Positions 11,231-23,016 of a stretch of 64,000 nucleotides of DNA are shown here, one piece after another. The stretch spans positions 1,302,001 through 1,366,000 of the forward strand of contig JBAOKB010000020.1 of assembly GCA_037044905.1 (NCBI GenBank), given 5' to 3'. Source of the DNA: Hortaea werneckii (taxonomy: Eukaryota > Ascomycota > Dothideomycetes > Mycosphaerellales > Teratosphaeriaceae). The notes below the pieces were generated by a model. It ran no database searches. It had not been told where the DNA came from and saw nothing but the letters and a program-made list of their open reading frames with translations. A program made the translations under genes and the position numbers. Numbering within the stretch: position 1 is the stretch's first letter; each line of letters begins with the position of its first letter.

Positions 11231-11565
11231 TGGAGATGAAATTGTGCAGTGGACTATGGATAGTGTACATAAGGCATGGGTGTGCTACTGTGATACCCTC
11301 ATAGAATTATATGGTTTGCAGAATGGTATTCGTTAGTTTTGTTGAGGCTTGTTTCTTGCGCACTACCTCGACTCCCTAGGTATTGTTGGTGAGAGCACTA
11401 CTTGGTACGTTCATATGTCGTCGGCGCGTCGCGTGCAGGCAGACGCACTGACCAGTTTCCCAATCCGGAAGTGTATTTGGGCTCAATGGCTGCGGCCGAA
11501 GCAACTTTTGAACCCGTTCTCGGATCACATTGCCCGTACATCGTGCGCCTGCCCGCAGTGGCACC
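11231..11565. other. Intergenic
   Basis: Short spacer between syp1 and mad1 on the same strand. No motif beyond a partial CCTAGGTA at about 11377. Confidence 0.5.
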
Positions 11566-13713
11566 ATGTCGCGAGAACACCAGCCGACGTGGGATTTCCT
11601 GTCCGGTGATCCTGTCTCACCGCCACCTAAACCAAGAGAGCAGCAGTTCCGGGAAACGCTCAAGCAATCGACAGTCGCCCGCGCCGACGCCAACAACGAG
11701 AACCTCCGTGCGCAACTGAACACGCTGCAGTATGAACTTGACTCGTTGAAGCAAGAGCGCGAGCTTTCAACGCTCAATCATCAGCAAGAAGTCCGTTATG
11801 CGAACAACCGCGCAGAGGCCGACTTCAAAGCGCGACAGACGGCCGAAAACGAGGCCGCAGCAGCGAGGAAGAAAGCTGAGGCTGCGTCGCGTGAGCTTCA
11901 GGATGTTCAGGACCGGACAACGAACGAGAAGCTTCAGTTAGAAAAGAAGATTCGAAACCTGCAGGACGACAACCGCTCGTTGCGGGAGGACCTCGAGGAT
12001 GCTCAATCAGAATTGCAGGGCCAGGAACGGCAGAACAGACACGCACAAGGCGAGCTGGAACAGAAATACACCACTCTACAGGCTTCTGTGGAAGGCATAC
12101 AGCAGGATCTTGAGGCGAAGGTCAATGCGCTGCAGACTACCCAGCAGAAGTTGGTTCAAAAAGAGACTCAGGCTGGAGACTTGGAAAATGAGGTTCTGCG
12201 ACTCAAGGCGCAGACTGGAGACTCCGATACCCTGGCTGTGATCAAGAAGGAGCTCTCAGAGCAAGTGGCGTATATCAGGAAATTGGAGGCCTCGAATCGG
12301 GACCAGGCAGCGGAATTGAAACAGATTCAGAAGGCACACAAGAATATTGAGGTCGTCGAGGAAGAGAAACGAGCTTTAGAGGCGAGGGTGCGCATGATGG
12401 AGGACCTGCGTCGGGAATTGTCCGAGGCACAGCTGCAGAAGCGGATTTTTGAGGATGAGAAGAGGAGCTGGACGAGCTATTTGGAGGTGGAAGCGGCAGG
12501 GGAGACGGATATGAAGTACGAGACTCCTGAGCAGATGGCGCGAGCATTCCTGCAGGAACGCTTAGAAAGGTTAAGCCTTGTGGACAAGTTGGGCTCGATC
12601 CAGCCTGAGATGAACGTCAAGGAGGAGCGATTGCAGAAGCTAGAAGAGGAGAAGGCCAAACTGAACGCCGAGCTCGAGAAGCTACGAACAATATCCCCCG
12701 CTCCAACTCCTGCCCCAGCCACGGATGGAAAGGCTATGATGAGATTGCAAAGACAGAAGAACTTGGTGACGAAGGAAGTAGAGTACCTGCGCGCTCAAAT
12801 GAAGACTTTCGAAGCCGAAGAGGCAGAGTTCAATCCCGAACAGGTAGACGAGGAGCGGATGAAGCGGATACACGAGCTCGAAGACATGGTCGAAAACTAC
12901 CGCAGCGAGCTTCAGGGACTGCACGCAGATCTCTCAAAACTTGAGTCGCAGACACAAGCGCCGCCGCCTCAAACACCGAAGAAGAGGTCGCGAGAGGAGG
13001 ATGAGGCTGACGATGAGCGCCTGGGTGAGCTGCGGCGCAAGATGCGTACGCTGCAAGACGATCTCGAGAAGTTGCAATCACGCAACACGTTCTTGGAGGC
13101 AGAGCTGGAAGCTAGCGTTTCGCAGGTTTCTTCTTTGCGAGAAACATCCCGTCTGCGGGTGCTAGAGGTGCGAAACAATCCTACCGCAGAAGTGGAAGCC
13201 ATCAAAATGGAGACCTTGCGGGTGCTCCGTGATGAGAATGCAGCTTTGCTAGCACAAATTGAGGGTAAACCGCATGGAAGTAAGGTGGTGCCCATCAGCT
13301 CGCTGGAGAACGCGCGGCTTCAACTTGAGGAAATGAAGTCGCAGATCAAGCAAAACGAAAAGAAGACGATGCGGCTGAAACAGATATGGGGATCAAAATC
13401 TCTCGAGTTCCGTGAAGCAGTCTGCTCCATCCTAGGCTGGCGGCTGGACTTTATGCCCAATGGCCGTGTGAAGGCGACGAGTATTCTGTACCCTAATCAC
13501 ATCAACAAAGACGGCGAAGAGGAGGAGAACAGTATTGTCTTTGATGGTGAAAACGGGACGATGAAGGTCAGCGGAGGACCACAGAGTGTTTTCGCTGGCG
13601 AGATCAAGGGCATGATCGAATTCTGGGTCGAGGGCAGGAAGGAGATACCCTGTTTTCTGGCCGCGTGTACGCTGGAATTTTACGATAGAACGACGAGAGC
13701 GACGAGAGCGTAG
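11566..13713 (+). CDS. mad1: Spindle assembly checkpoint protein Mad1
   Basis: Coiled-coil scaffold that recruits and converts Mad2 at unattached kinetochores. Intronless, 715 residues, starting at the first ATG (MSREHQPTWDFL). Residues ~45-520 are almost continuous heptad coiled coil. R531-P539 (RVLEVRNNP) fits the Mad2-interaction motif K/R-hydrophobic-hydrophobic-x5-P. R603-L604-K605 (MRLKQIWG) is the RLK motif that contacts phosphorylated Bub1. The final ~100 residues are the RWD-like C-terminal domain (FREAVCSILGWRLDF... CTLEFYDR). All functional motifs are present, so the protein should be active. Confidence 0.95.
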   Translation: MSREHQPTWDFLSGDPVSPPPKPREQQFRETLKQSTVARADANNENLRAQLNTLQYELDSLKQERELSTLNHQQEVRYANNRAEADFKARQTAENEAAAARKKAEAASRELQDVQDRTTNEKLQLEKKIRNLQDDNRSLREDLEDAQSELQGQERQNRHAQGELEQKYTTLQASVEGIQQDLEAKVNALQTTQQKLVQKETQAGDLENEVLRLKAQTGDSDTLAVIKKELSEQVAYIRKLEASNRDQAAELKQIQKAHKNIEVVEEEKRALEARVRMMEDLRRELSEAQLQKRIFEDEKRSWTSYLEVEAAGETDMKYETPEQMARAFLQERLERLSLVDKLGSIQPEMNVKEERLQKLEEEKAKLNAELEKLRTISPAPTPAPATDGKAMMRLQRQKNLVTKEVEYLRAQMKTFEAEEAEFNPEQVDEERMKRIHELEDMVENYRSELQGLHADLSKLESQTQAPPPQTPKKRSREEDEADDERLGELRRKMRTLQDDLEKLQSRNTFLEAELEASVSQVSSLRETSRLRVLEVRNNPTAEVEAIKMETLRVLRDENAALLAQIEGKPHGSKVVPISSLENARLQLEEMKSQIKQNEKKTMRLKQIWGSKSLEFREAVCSILGWRLDFMPNGRVKATSILYPNHINKDGEEEENSIVFDGENGTMKVSGGPQSVFAGEIKGMIEFWVEGRKEIPCFLAACTLEFYDRTTRATRA

Positions 13714-14319
13714 CCTGTTCACGCCATTTAGTGTAATAATACCATATATTTTATTGACACTTCGCTACCAGTCTCGCCTTGAACGTACATTTCAGTTTTA
13801 TCAGATGACTTCGCCCGACTAAAAGTTGGCTCCCGCCGGTAACCAGGGCAATCACCTTCCGCTTTCGGCCGAGTGACCCAATTCAGCCTCATGCCACGCT
13901 TTCGACGCGGGCGCGCGTGGGGGTGTCGCAACTCCACCCAGCGTCTATACCTGCACTTAGCGGTCATGAGCTTCACACTTATCCCCTAAGTACAGGCGCA
14001 CGCGATTGCAACAGTTGGCATCTCGTAAAACAGTCATCGAGCGAAAAAAGGGTTGCGCGTGCGACGGCTTGAACGGGAGCCCGTCAATTATTATTAGCAG
14101 GTTCAAGTTTCTTCACGCTTTCCTTTCCTTTTTTCCCACCACATTCTTCATACGCTTTCATCGTTCGGTTGACTCTCGTTCCTTTGTCTGGGAGGCTAGT
14201 TGAGTATAGCGATTTGAGGCCCTGCGACTACAACTGAATTCACAGCGAAGCATTTGGTACGTCTGAGTCACGGGGGCAGACTTTGCTGTCCAGAGACTGA
14301 TCGCATGGGTGCAGATACC
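13714..14319. other. Intergenic and 5' leader of arginase
   Basis: Contains a pyrimidine-rich tract near 14120-14160 typical of fungal promoters. A probable leader intron runs from GTACGT at 14257 to GCAG at 14314, with a CTGATC branch-like site, ending six bases before the arginase ATG. Confidence 0.5.
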
Positions 14320-15344
14320 ATGGACGCGCCAACGCTGCAGCCTAAGTTCCTTGCCAATGGCAATGACATTGGTATGGTGGCCGTGGGCTTCTCGGGCGGA
14401 CAGGTAAGTCTGATGTCCTTTGCAAGCAGACGCGACCAGTGCTGAGATGATTGCAGTGCAAGCCAGGAACTGATGCAGCACCCATGGCCCTGATAGAATC
14501 TGGCCTGGTCGATCAGCTGAAGGACGACTTGAAGTATAATGTCCATTACGACGGCCAAGTTCATGCCTACGGAGACATCATCCCGCAAGAAGACCCCGAC
14601 CACCGCCAAATGAAGAAGCCGCGAGCTGTGAGCGCCGTCACCCAAAAGTTGAGCCAGCAAGTCTACGATCATGCGAAGGAAGGCCGATTCGTACTTACCC
14701 TCGGCGGCGATCACTCCATTGCGATCGGTACAATCTCAGGCACTGCGAAGGCGATCCGCGAGAGGATGGGCAGGGAAATGGCTGTGATCTGGGTGGATGC
14801 GCACGCGGATATCAACACACCCGAGACAAGCGACAGTGGCAACATCCACGGCATGCCGGTCTCTTTCCTGACTGGCCTCGCCTCGGATAAGCCTGACGCG
14901 CCGTTCGGGTGGATCAAGGACGATCAGAAGGTCAGCGTCAAGAAGCTGGTCTACATCGGTCTGCGGGACGTCGACAGAGGCGAGAAGAAGATTCTACGTG
15001 ATCATGGTATCAAGGCTTTCAGCATGCATGACGTGGACCGTCATGGTATTGGCAAGGTTATGGACATGGCACTAGGCTGGATCGGTAGCGATACCCCGAT
15101 TCACCTGTCCTTCGACATCGACGCCCTTGATCCGATGTGGGCGCCGAGCACAGGAACAGCTGTAAGAGGTGGTTTGACGCTGCGAGAGGGTGATTTCATT
15201 GCTGAGTGTGTGCATGAGACCGGCAGCCTAGTCGCATTGGATCTGGTTGAGGTCAACCCGAGCCTCGAGGAGCAGGGGGCGGCAGAAACAGTGCGTGCTG
15301 GTGTCTCCATCGTCAGGTGTGCTCTCGGCGACACTTTGCTGTAA
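14320..15344 (+). CDS. car1: Arginase
   Basis: Hydrolyses arginine to ornithine and urea using a binuclear manganese centre. Exons are 14320-14403 and 14457-15344 (323 residues, normal length). Metal-binding motifs are intact: GGDHS with H114, DAHAD at 142-146 and SFDIDALDP with D248 and D250; the conserved EVNP segment follows. The start at 14320 (MDAPTLQPKFLANGND) is chosen because a leader intron (14257-14314) would remove the upstream in-frame ATG at 14305. If that intron is retained the protein gains five residues, MGADT. Nothing about its neighbours suggests an operon-like grouping. Confidence 0.96.
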
Positions 15345-15601
15345 AGTGCGGTCGGAAAGACATTGCCTGACACGTCCTAAGATGAGATAATCCCAATGAT
15401 AAAAGTCAATTTGAAAGCTCGCTCAGGTGTAACCGAGCAATCGCGACCACTGATGCCATCATCTATAGCTGAAATCAACTTTAATACTGCCAGGCTCCTG
15501 GCGCGCTTTGTGCGCTTGTAAATATGCGATCGCTCCACGGAAGCCGAGGAACTAGGGATCATTTAGAGATGAGGATGGTCTATGCAGACATATAGTTGTC
15601 C

Positions 15602-15630
15602 CGATGGGTTGCGCCGCGTACAACCCATCG
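15602..15630. repeat. Perfect 10-bp inverted repeat (hairpin)
   Basis: CGATGGGTTG and CAACCCATCG are exact reverse complements separated by nine bases. It lies about 260 bases after the arginase stop codon. Function unknown; it could be a 3' untranslated stem-loop or a palindromic protein-binding site. Confidence 0.6.
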
Positions 15631-16527
15631 ACATCGCACAACCGTTGCATGCACCTAAGCACTTTATGTGTGCCTTAACATGTGTGCCTGTGTGCTGCAA
15701 ACTCTCGGCATGTGTCTAACGATGTGACTACAGAACGCCCTTGCGTCTTCTTTCACGGACCAGGCAACGGTCGGGATGGGAACAAAATGTCTTCGGCCTG
15801 TCCACGGGGCGGCCGTGGTCTAATGGCTCAAAATGAAGTTCCATCTCCTGTGATCCGAGGGACAACATGGCAAACATGGGCTAAGGTTCGCTTGCATATT
15901 TGCGACATTGCAGTCTTCAAAGCTATGTAGTACGAGGATTCATTTTACTCTGGCATGTCGCCGAGCTTCCTTGTGCTTGATGCTCGTAGTCAGAGACTTG
16001 TTCCACTTGAATTTCGGCTGTCAAGGTCCCGTGCCGCTGCCGCCGGGCATCAGAAGGAAGTCAAATTTTTTTTATCACGGGTTCGAAGGGAGAGTGGCGA
16101 GAGTGTTAGGACGGTGGAAGATTGTCGCTAGCGACGCCTAACTGTGTAGAGGATGCGAATTGTGAAGAAGCGCAGGGGTTCCCCCACCACTATCCACGAT
16201 GGGGTGATGGTTTCTCCGTTGTGCCTGCAGGGGCCTGTATTGCGATTCTCTGTGAGGCTATTTCGCTTCGCGCCTTCAACACTTGCGCCGTGACAGCCCT
16301 GCTGGTAGCACCAGAGCGAGAGTAGACGACGGTGTTGTAAAAAGCCCCATCTGTTAGGCCGTCGTCAGTCTGCATTTGGAGAGTTTGTCTCGTCCTGCGC
16401 CATGTGTTTCGCGACACCCTCATATGATCGACACAACCCCCACCCCGGGCTTGATAACGTTTCGCCGTGACGACACAGCACGATCAGCGCTCGGATCAAG
16501 CAACCCCTGAAGGTCACGGTCAGTATC

Positions 16528-16537
16528 TACCTAGGTA
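16528..16537. promoter_or_regulatory. TACCTAGGTA palindrome
   Basis: Third copy, in the long region upstream of RasGAP; the sequence continues as TACCT, overlapping a second half-site. Confidence 0.5.
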
Positions 16538-17533
16538 CCTCCGCTCGGGTGGCTCGAGTGGCTCTGGCGTTGGCCGCTCGTCGCTCAATGGTCACTCGAG
16601 GTTTGAGCAGCTCTGCTTGGTCATCTCCCGCGTGCTGCGCGCAATAATAATATTGGAGACGAGTAGAGTTCAATGAAAATAATAATAACCTTTCGAATGC
16701 AAGCAGGACTCCGAAGCCCCTCTTCTTTCCCCTTGTGTGCTTCCGGATTCCGAACTGACCTTGCCCGCGTCTGTCTATAGCCCTCTGCTATACCAGCCAA
16801 CGGTTGCGACTCTGCCATACCTTAGTAGCTTTCCGAATCGTTCGTTCTATACTACCGGCAGCGCACCAACAGTTCAGACTGGGCCAAGTCGCAGCCCGAG
16901 CGAGTCCCTTGTACCTGAGCGCGCTGCGCGGCGGGGACGACGACCCATCGATCACGACGATTAGCGCGCTGCTGCTGCTGCTGCTGCCGCTGCGCGTCCA
17001 CATTCCAGTACGCCGACAGACGCCCTGTCCGACCTGCCAGCGCTCCTATCCCGCCGCGCGCTGGAATGTCCAGCCGTGATCGCAACGTTTCGCAACCCCC
17101 GTAATTGCCTGTGGCTTTCCGTACAGCCGTCGGGAGTACCTGCAGCGATTGTTTCATCTCGGCTGGTGGGCGCACTCGAAACATTCCGCCGACACACGAC
17201 GATACACGACTAGTCATCCGGGGAGTGTATTCGCGACCGCCACGGCGAAGCAGAACACCGACACTGATTGCTGCGCGCTGCCTTTGAGTGCTATTGCAGC
17301 CCAAAGCTCTAGTGCGCCAGCAGCGATCGAAGCCAGACAGGCAGGCGGCCTGCGATCAAGTGCAATCAAGTGCACAAGGACTCGCGCGCTGCAAGTCCGC
17401 GTCCGAAACAAAGAACACATAAGTCACTCACCGTGATCGTCCTCCTTCCTCCGACTCCACACCCAGCAAAGATCGCAATTGCGCGACACCGCGAGCGACA
17501 TATATCTACCCTGAAAGGCGGCATAGGAGCAGC

Positions 17534-19993
17534 ATGGCTGCCTCTATGCTGCATACCCCATCGCGGGCATCTTCCGGCTCTGCAACCTCGTCCGGCATGC
17601 CCTTGAACCGGCAGAATACAATGAGCTCCCACGACGGCACGCGCTCCATGCGCACCTCAAAGAGGTACTCGGTCACTGCCCTGTACCTCTCTATGAACGC
17701 GAACCAACGGGATCTTGAAATTGAGGATGACCTGGCAAGAGGTGAGCATATCTTATCTAGTTCACATGAAGCCGCAAGGCTGACTTTGTGCCAGCCCAGA
17801 AAGCTCTCCGAGAGCTGAAGGGTCAAATATCTTCACAATCCAAGAAGAACTTCGTTTTGGAAAAGGACGTGAGGTATCTTGACTCTCGAATAGCGTTGCT
17901 GGTACAGAACAGAATGGCGCTCGAAGAGGTAAGTCCTAGCACGCGTGCTGAGCCTTAGGGAAGGTGTCGTGTAGCCATGCTAACAAACTTAGCGCGACGA
18001 GGTGGCAAGCCACTTAGACGACGCGACTGATGTCTCGGAAGGATTCTTCCCAAACGACGAGAAGACTCAAAAGTACGGCAATTTGTTCTTCCTGCTGCAA
18101 AGCGAGCCACGGCACATCGCGCATCTCTGCCGGCTGGTGACCATGGCCGAGATCGATCAGCTATTGCAGACAGTCATGTTTACCATTTATGGGAACCAAT
18201 ACGAGAGCCGAGAAGAGCATCTTCTCCTGACCATGTTTCAGTCAGTGCTGACATATCAATTCGACAATACCCCGGATTACTCGTCTCTTCTTCGCGCCAA
18301 CACACCAGTGTCTCGAATGATGACTACTTATACACGGAGAGGACCTGGTCAGAGTTATCTTAAGAGTGTCCTCGCAGACCGAATCAACTCTTTGATCGAG
18401 ATCAAGGATCTTGACCTGGAGATCAACCCGCTCAAAGTGTACGAGACCATGGTCGACAAAATCGAATCAGGCGGCGAGCCGCTACCTGCAGGCTTGCAAA
18501 AGGGTATCACCGCAGAGCAAGCGGCTGCCAACGAGAACGTGCAAAGGATCATTGCGCCGAGAATCGACATGCTCATCGAGATTGCAAACTCTTTCCTGGA
18601 CACGATCATTGATGGGCTGGAGGAGACACCTTACGGCATCCGATGGATTTGCAAGCAAATTCGGAGCTTGACACGACGAAAGTATCCCGATGCACAAGAA
18701 CAGACCATTTGCACGCTCATCGGTGGCTTCTTCTTCTTGCGCTTTATCAACCCAGCAATAGTGACACCAAGGTCCTACATGCTGATTGAGCAGATGCCGG
18801 CAGAGAATCCAAAGCGGACTCTAACATACGTGGCGAAGATGCTGCAAAATCTGGCGAACAAGCCAAGCTATGCTAAGGAGCCATACATGCAAAAGCTTGC
18901 GCCATTCATACAACAAAACAAGGAGCGCATCAACAAATTCATGATCGACCTTTGCGAGGTACAAGACTTCTACGAGACCCTCGAGATGGACAACTACGTA
19001 GCACTTTCTAAGCGCGATCTGGAGCTTCAGATTACTCTGAATGAGGTGTACGCCACGCATGCTCTTATAGAGAAGCACAGCGCGGAGCTCTCGAAGGACG
19101 ACACATCACATTTAAGTCAGCTGCTGTCAGAACTGGGAAGCGCTCCTACGCAGCTCCCCAGGAAAGAAAACAGGATGATCAACTTGCCTCTTTACAGCAA
19201 ATGGGAGACACCCATTGACGACCTGACAGCGGCTTTGGACATCACGACTGAAGAAGTATACTTTATGGAAGCCAAGGCGACTTTCGTAATGATCATGCGA
19301 TCGCTACCAACCAATTCCGTAGTGAATAGACGGCCACTCAAGCTGGACCGCGTAGCTGAGGCTGCAGCGACAACCAAGAATGACTCCATCATGGTCCGAA
19401 AAGGCATTCGTGCCATGGAGCTTCTAAATCAGCTGCAGGAACTGGGCATTGTTGAGAAAGAAGACAACTATGCGTTGCTCAGAGACGAGATTGAGCAGGA
19501 GCTAGTGCATCTTGGCTCCTTGAAAGAAAAAGTACTCGCGGAGACTCAGAAGCTGGACGAAGTCTTCCGTACCATTCGTGATCATAACAGCTACCTGGTC
19601 GGACAACTGGAGACGTATAAGAGCTATCTCCACAATGTTCGCGGTCAGTCTGAAGGCACGACCAAGCGCGGTCAAGCCACCAAAGTGCTTGGGCCATACA
19701 AGTTCTCCCATCAGGAGCTCGAGAAGCAAGGTGTCATCCAGAAGAGCAATGTCCCGGAGAATCGACGCGCGAACATCTACTTCAACATCACCAGTCCAAG
19801 TCCAGGAACGTTCGTCATCAGCCTGCACTACAAGGGTAGGAACCGAGGATTGCTAGAGCTGGATCTCAAATTGGACGACCTGCTTGAAATGCAGAAGGAG
19901 CAGCAGGAAGACCTGGACCTTGAATACGTTCAATTCAACGTTTCCAAGGTGCTCCAATTGCTCAACAAGCGATTCGCACGCAAGCGATGGTAG
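17534..19993 (+). CDS. gapA: Ras GTPase-activating protein (Gap1/Sar1/GapA type)
   Basis: Stimulates GTP hydrolysis by Ras and so dampens Ras signalling in polarity and development. Exons are 17534-17741, 17795-17928 and 17993-19993 (780 residues). A Ser-rich N-terminus is followed by a coiled coil (residues ~70-115). The RasGAP domain covers about 160-430, with the arginine finger R215 in LLRANTP and the FLRFINPAIVTP signature at 362-373. A RasGAP C-terminal domain occupies about 560-700, followed by a C2-like tail ending in FARKRW. All catalytic features are intact. The long non-coding region in front suggests a large regulated promoter. Confidence 0.94.
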
Positions 19994-20845
19994 AACCACT
20001 TGGCTTGCGAGCTGAACGGAAGTGGCGGACGAGTGGGCCGGCGGCGGCCACCGACGCAACTCATGTATTTGTACGACGTCTTCTGGTTGTTTACGAGCGG
20101 CGGTGGCGAACATTAGTAGTGGCTTTCCCAGAGGGAGTGGGGTGGTGACTGGCGCAACAGTAGCCAGAGGCCAGATGTATGGTCAGGTGGGAAGGCGGTT
20201 CTTCGTTTTGATGATACCCTGGTGGAGCTTGTACGATTAGCTGACGAGATGGCGGTGGATCATTCATTCTTTCTTTCCCTTGTAGTTGAATGTCGGCGAT
20301 CATGGTCCTACTCTTACGACTGCTGACTGCTGACTGGCAACTATTGTCGCATGATCATTTATTGTTGGCAGAGCGTAGAAGCAGTCCGCTTCCGATGGCG
20401 CTTTCATGCTCCGTTGTTGAGGTGGTGGCCGGGGATTACTGGATCTGATTGCTGCACATGTAGATAGCTTGCGTGCTTGTACGATTATTGAGAAGACGAA
20501 TAAATATACCGACGAGTATTATCAACAACCAGCCCTGTTTCGTCTAATCGCTCGCGCATATAGGTAATTGCTGCTGTTATAAACGGCAAGGTTGCCAAGG
20601 CCTCGGGATCTACGAAGTAGGCAGATGCAGGTCGCATGCATGCAGGCATCAGCAGGTAGGTAGCTCCGTCGAGTCACAAGCTGCGTGGACTTGGTGAGCT
20701 TAATGTACGACGGCTGGGAGCGGTTCTCTCTCCATGTCACTCTCGACAACATCACCATCAAGGCTACCTTCTTGTTGTTTGGCATCGATCTTGACTCCTA
20801 GTCTTCCTCTTGTAGCGACATCCTACAATATTTAACGTCTGCACT
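19994..20845. other. Intergenic
   Basis: 3' region of the RasGAP gene and promoter of the small gene at 20846. It carries a short tandem repeat of CTGACTG near 20319-20337. No supported gene. Confidence 0.5.
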
Positions 20846-21498
20846 ATGGCGTCTTCCTCTATGCCCATTCCCAAGCGGAAGCAGCCTGTCCGGCCTGCGG
20901 TCAGCTCCAGCTGGACTTCTTCCGCCGCCTCGTCTTACTCAAGTCCTAGCAGCAGCTCCTTGTCCAGCACGCCTTCGACGACTAAAGGAAAGTTCCCAGC
21001 GACCGATGCGTCCCCGCCTCAATTCTCGGACGAGGTCTCACCACGGAGACCGTCATTGCTCGGTATGTGTCGCTTAGTCCTCAGGACATAAGAGTCGATC
21101 AGGCAACAGGCGCTAAGATCTTTTCGCAGGGAGCTCTCTGTCGAAGTCGGAATACACGGTCGTCAATCTGGCACATCGTGACGGCCCACCGCGATTGGTA
21201 GGTGTTCCGCAGGAAGATGCCAGAGCATGGCCATCAGGCTGCACGAGGCAAAAGCTAAGATAAACGATAGGTGACATGCGTCAAGAGCTCGCAAGGATTC
21301 GATTGGAATCAAGGTACAGATATACCGGGCAAAGTGTCATAATGCGGAGGACTACGGGCTAACGCTGGGGTGGCAGAGCTATTCCTACCATCGTACGCCG
21401 ACTACGAGTACGACTCAACTGCTCTCGAGCACAAGCAAGAGCCGGTGGAAGACATTGTGCTGAGTGACGAGGAGGCTGCCGCCATGTTTCCTCAGTGA
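20846..21498 (+). CDS. Small four-exon protein, unknown function
   Basis: I do not recognise a named family. Exons 20846-21062, 21130-21197, 21271-21313 and 21377-21498 join in frame to 149 residues. All three introns (67, 73, 63 bases) are GT-AG, and the last has a GGGCTAAC branch site. The N-terminal ~70 residues are Ser/Pro-rich and disordered after a basic PKRKQP patch that could act as a nuclear signal. The C-terminal half reads SKSEYTVVNLAHRDGPPRLV, then SQGFDWNQELFLPSYADYEY, and ends in an acidic IVLSDEEAAAMFPQ tail. That half looks compact and conserved in style. Precise phase agreement at three junctions is the main evidence that the gene is real. Confidence 0.78.
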
Positions 21499-21940
21499 TC
21501 TTAACTACATGATAGCGTTCTCGCATGGAGCACTGGATGCTTGGGTGTACGGATGTTTAGCATTGGACAGTCCCTCTTGTTTGGGATAGGCGTTGCGGTC
21601 ATGAGTACAAGAATGGACGATTCACGGCGTATGCAGAAGTATTACACGTATGGAGATCATTAGCCATACCACGTTTAACATCAATACAATCAATCTGAGA
21701 CCAGCTGCATGCCTAGTTCATCCTTATCAGCTCTGAGGCGCAATCAACGCAATCAATCAGCAATGATGCATCACCCCCAGTTATCGGCGCACCCCACAAT
21801 GCGGCAGGATCCGTCCTGCAGCCACTCCCGCGCTAGCGTTGCTTCAATGTTTACTTTCGGGGAGGGGCTGCTAAACTGGAGGTCGAGGACGGATGTGCTG
21901 TACTTGGGACTCTGATTAGAAGGGTCGAGCCAGAACGACC
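21499..21940. other. Intergenic
   Basis: Spacer between the small four-exon gene and mis14. The last ~200 bases serve as the mis14 promoter. No distinctive motif seen. Confidence 0.5.
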
Positions 21941-22735
21941 ATGAACATATTCGAATCCACGTTTGCGCCGCAAGGCCAGCGCGCGACCGAGGCAGCCCAC
22001 AGGAAGATCGAACTCCAGTCGCCGGCCGACTTGACCTACCTGATCGCGAACGTGTCGCGAGCCGCACGCGAGAAGATTGACAAGCACCTGCCGCCGGATG
22101 CAGCCCCCGAAGGAGAGGATGCTATGAGGAAGAGGGTGGAGCAGCTTGTGGAAGAGGTATGAATGCTATGGAGTCGGACGTCGCATGTGGAGACTAACCG
22201 CTTGCGGCAGTACATTCGAAATACATTCAACGCAGCCAAGAACAGCATGTCCATCAACGGCATGGACTCACGAGAGATGGATGCCGAGCTAGCGAAAGCT
22301 CAGGAAGGCGAAGGTACAGTGGGCCCCGTGAAGAAATAAGACCGCCTTGATCTAACCAGCATCGCAGAGATTGAACCCTTCGACACCAAGCTCGCACAAC
22401 GGATCCAGAACCTCTCCGCGCAAATCGAACAGCGCACCCTCGACCTCGCCAACCTCCGTCGCAACGCGCCCGCTGAGACGTCGAAGCGCTTCCAGGACTC
22501 CTTCGCCAAGCAGACGGAGGACTACAACACGCGATTGCAGAAGGACGAGCAGATGAAGTTGGACGAGGCGAGGAATACCCGCATGGAGATTGGGGAAATG
22601 GAACGGCTGGATGAGATGCAGAGCGCGTGGTCAAAGGGCACTGAGCAACTGCAAGAGCTCAGGACGGGTCTCGGCAGCACTGTGGCACGCATGGAAAAGG
22701 CGGAAAAGGCTGTGGGAGTATTGGAGGAAAAGTAG
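21941..22735 (+). CDS. mis14: Kinetochore MIND complex subunit Mis14/Nsl1
   Basis: Subunit of the Mis12/MIND complex that links centromeric chromatin to the outer kinetochore. Exons are 21941-22156, 22211-22313 and 22368-22735 (228 residues). The N-terminal segment with IELQSPADLTYLIANVSRAA and the following helical EKIDKHLPP region match the Mis14 domain. The rest is predominantly coiled coil, with LAQRIQNLSAQIEQRTLDLA in the middle and a long charged helix to the end. Both introns have CTAAC branch sites. Length is normal for fungi. The call rests on pattern recognition of a rapidly evolving family. Confidence 0.85.
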
Positions 22736-23016
22736 TGAAGTTCCTTTAACACTCGAAAACCCCCCAGGGTCTGGCGTTTGGGAGCGGCATTCATGTTTAG
22801 GAAGAGATACCCAGGAGCAAGGATCACGTGGTATTATTATGATTCAAATTCACGAATTGTCGGCAATTTATGGCTCGCAAATGGTCTCATTTTGATAGCA
22901 GATCTACCTTGACTATTTGTACAGACGTCCATTAGCGACCCTAAGGCAATAACGAGCGAGTGGTCGGCCCTCCTATCTGGTATCTGTCGACGGGCTGACC
23001 GTGCCTGTCTAGCTTC

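Larger units (their letters stand above)
15345..17533. other. Long intergenic region upstream of RasGAP
   Basis: About 2.2 kb without a supportable gene. It holds a perfect 10-bp hairpin at 15602-15630, two copies of ATGTGTGCCT near 15666-15690, a TACCTAGGTA palindrome at 16528-16537 and a short CTG repeat at about 16969-16986. The latter part is pyrimidine-rich and GC-rich, like a long 5' leader and promoter. Open frames of up to 150 codons here lack domain character. Confidence 0.5.

Noticed and set aside
15806..15870. tRNA-like GGCCGTGGTCTAATGGC start
   Set aside because: No B box and no cloverleaf pairing downstream.
16969..16986. CTG repeat as a coding polyglutamine/leucine tract or unstable repeat
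   Set aside because: Only about six units and not inside a supported gene.
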